From Streptomyces katrae (lineage in GTDB: Bacteria; Actinomycetota; Actinomycetes; Streptomycetales; Streptomycetaceae): a stretch of DNA of 64,000 nt. Of this stretch, positions 63,755-64,000 are shown in pieces (position 1 is the stretch's first letter; every line of letters begins with the position of its first letter). The stretch lies in contig NZ_CP020042.1 in assembly GCF_002028425.1 (NCBI RefSeq), positions 5,865,560-5,929,559 of the forward strand, given 5' to 3'. Made by a program: the position numbers and the translations under genes. Under the pieces are notes generated by a model. That model did no database searches and was not told the origin of the DNA. It saw only the letters and a program-made list of their open reading frames with translations.

Positions 63755-64000
63755 CGGGCCTCCTCCAGCTGGACGCCGCACGGACGGCGGGCCTGCTCAC
63801 CACCGCGCAGGCGGCCGACGCCCTGGCCGGCGCCCTGCGCTCCGGGCTGGACCCGGAGGCCTGCCCGCAGCGCACCAGCGTGGCCGCGCCCGGCGGCGAA
63901 CTCCTGCTCATGCCGGCCGCGTCGGGCGCCTACGCCGGGGTGAAGGTCGCCGGGGTGGCCCCGGGCAACCCGGCGCTCGGGCTGCCCCGGATCACCGGCA
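63751..64000 (+). CDS. Ornithine cyclodeaminase/mu-crystallin family protein, 3' end outside the window
   Basis: The first 83 residues are visible, starting with GTG 63751 in a GTGA overlap. SGAYAGVKVAGVAPGNPALG resembles the N-terminal substrate-binding part of the family. In hydroxyproline clusters such proteins reduce pyrroline-2-carboxylate (formed from 3-hydroxyproline or D-proline) to L-proline. True ornithine cyclodeaminase is the alternative. The NAD-binding half lies beyond the window. Confidence 0.82.
   Translation, partial: MTGLLQLDAARTAGLLTTAQAADALAGALRSGLDPEACPQRTSVAAPGGELLLMPAASGAYAGVKVAGVAPGNPALGLPRITG

Overview
The window is very GC-rich actinobacterial DNA and almost certainly a Streptomyces chromosome. 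Codon third positions are nearly all G or C, GTG starts are frequent, many genes overlap by four bases (ATGA or GTGA), and several families typical of Streptomyces are present: SepF-like protein, DUF6099 protein, methylmalonyl-CoA mutase with MeaB, arginine deiminase, a DmdR/IdeR-type iron box and a stand-alone HATPase regulator. No tRNA, rRNA, integrase, transposase or CRISPR array was seen.

Region 1 (1-19.2 kb) is defence-rich. It opens with the 3' part of a type II Wadjet operon: an SMC-like JetC cut by the window edge, then the Toprim-type JetD. Converging on it is a giant (about 2,240 aa) DUF4011-SF1 helicase-nuclease of the Hhe type. After an Lrp/AsnC regulator and a divergent L-asparaginase come two tandem paralogues with the order TIR domain - transmembrane helix - beta-propeller. 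A small unrecognised, probably helical protein is divergent from them. This trio is the best candidate for a poorly described immune system.

Region 2 (19.2-31.3 kb) is metabolic. The methylmalonyl-CoA mutase operon (mutA-mutB-meaB) reads leftwards. A 1.2-kb gap follows, holding a 121-bp inverted-repeat element, a leaderless Cys-rich leader peptide and a degenerate tandem repeat. Then comes an organosulfur operon: TauD-type dioxygenase, FMN reductase, ABC importer and FMN monooxygenase.

Region 3 (31.3-42.8 kb) looks like ordinary chromosome: oxidoreductases, an iron-box-controlled DUF2470 protein, TetR, SepF-like protein, an ATPase with MazG, DUF6099, homocysteine S-methyltransferase, and arginine deiminase followed by ornithine carbamoyltransferase. 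The order SepF-like ... arginine deiminase, OTC resembles what I recall, unverified, from the S. coelicolor core chromosome.

Region 4 (42.9-51.4 kb) is an aryl-CoA catabolic cluster: enoyl-CoA hydratase, a fused FAD-monooxygenase/old-yellow-enzyme, PaaX-type regulator, aryl-CoA ligase, acyl-CoA dehydrogenase and RidA. It best fits breakdown of 2-aminobenzoate or salicylate. The same 13-bp motif lies upstream of both rightward units, at the same distance from a GATAG element.

Region 5 (51.4-64 kb) has a small SDR/LysR locus and then what I read as a collagen-to-hydroxyproline pathway: secreted M9 collagenase, Xaa-Pro aminopeptidase, a three-subunit D-hydroxyproline dehydrogenase, a DapA-family deaminase, two proline-racemase-family epimerases and the start of an ornithine-cyclodeaminase-family reductase. 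Three of its promoter regions share a TGTnACA-type operator, so extracellular protein digestion and intracellular use of the amino acid appear to be co-regulated. The 121-bp element seen at 24.5 kb recurs here in inverted orientation.
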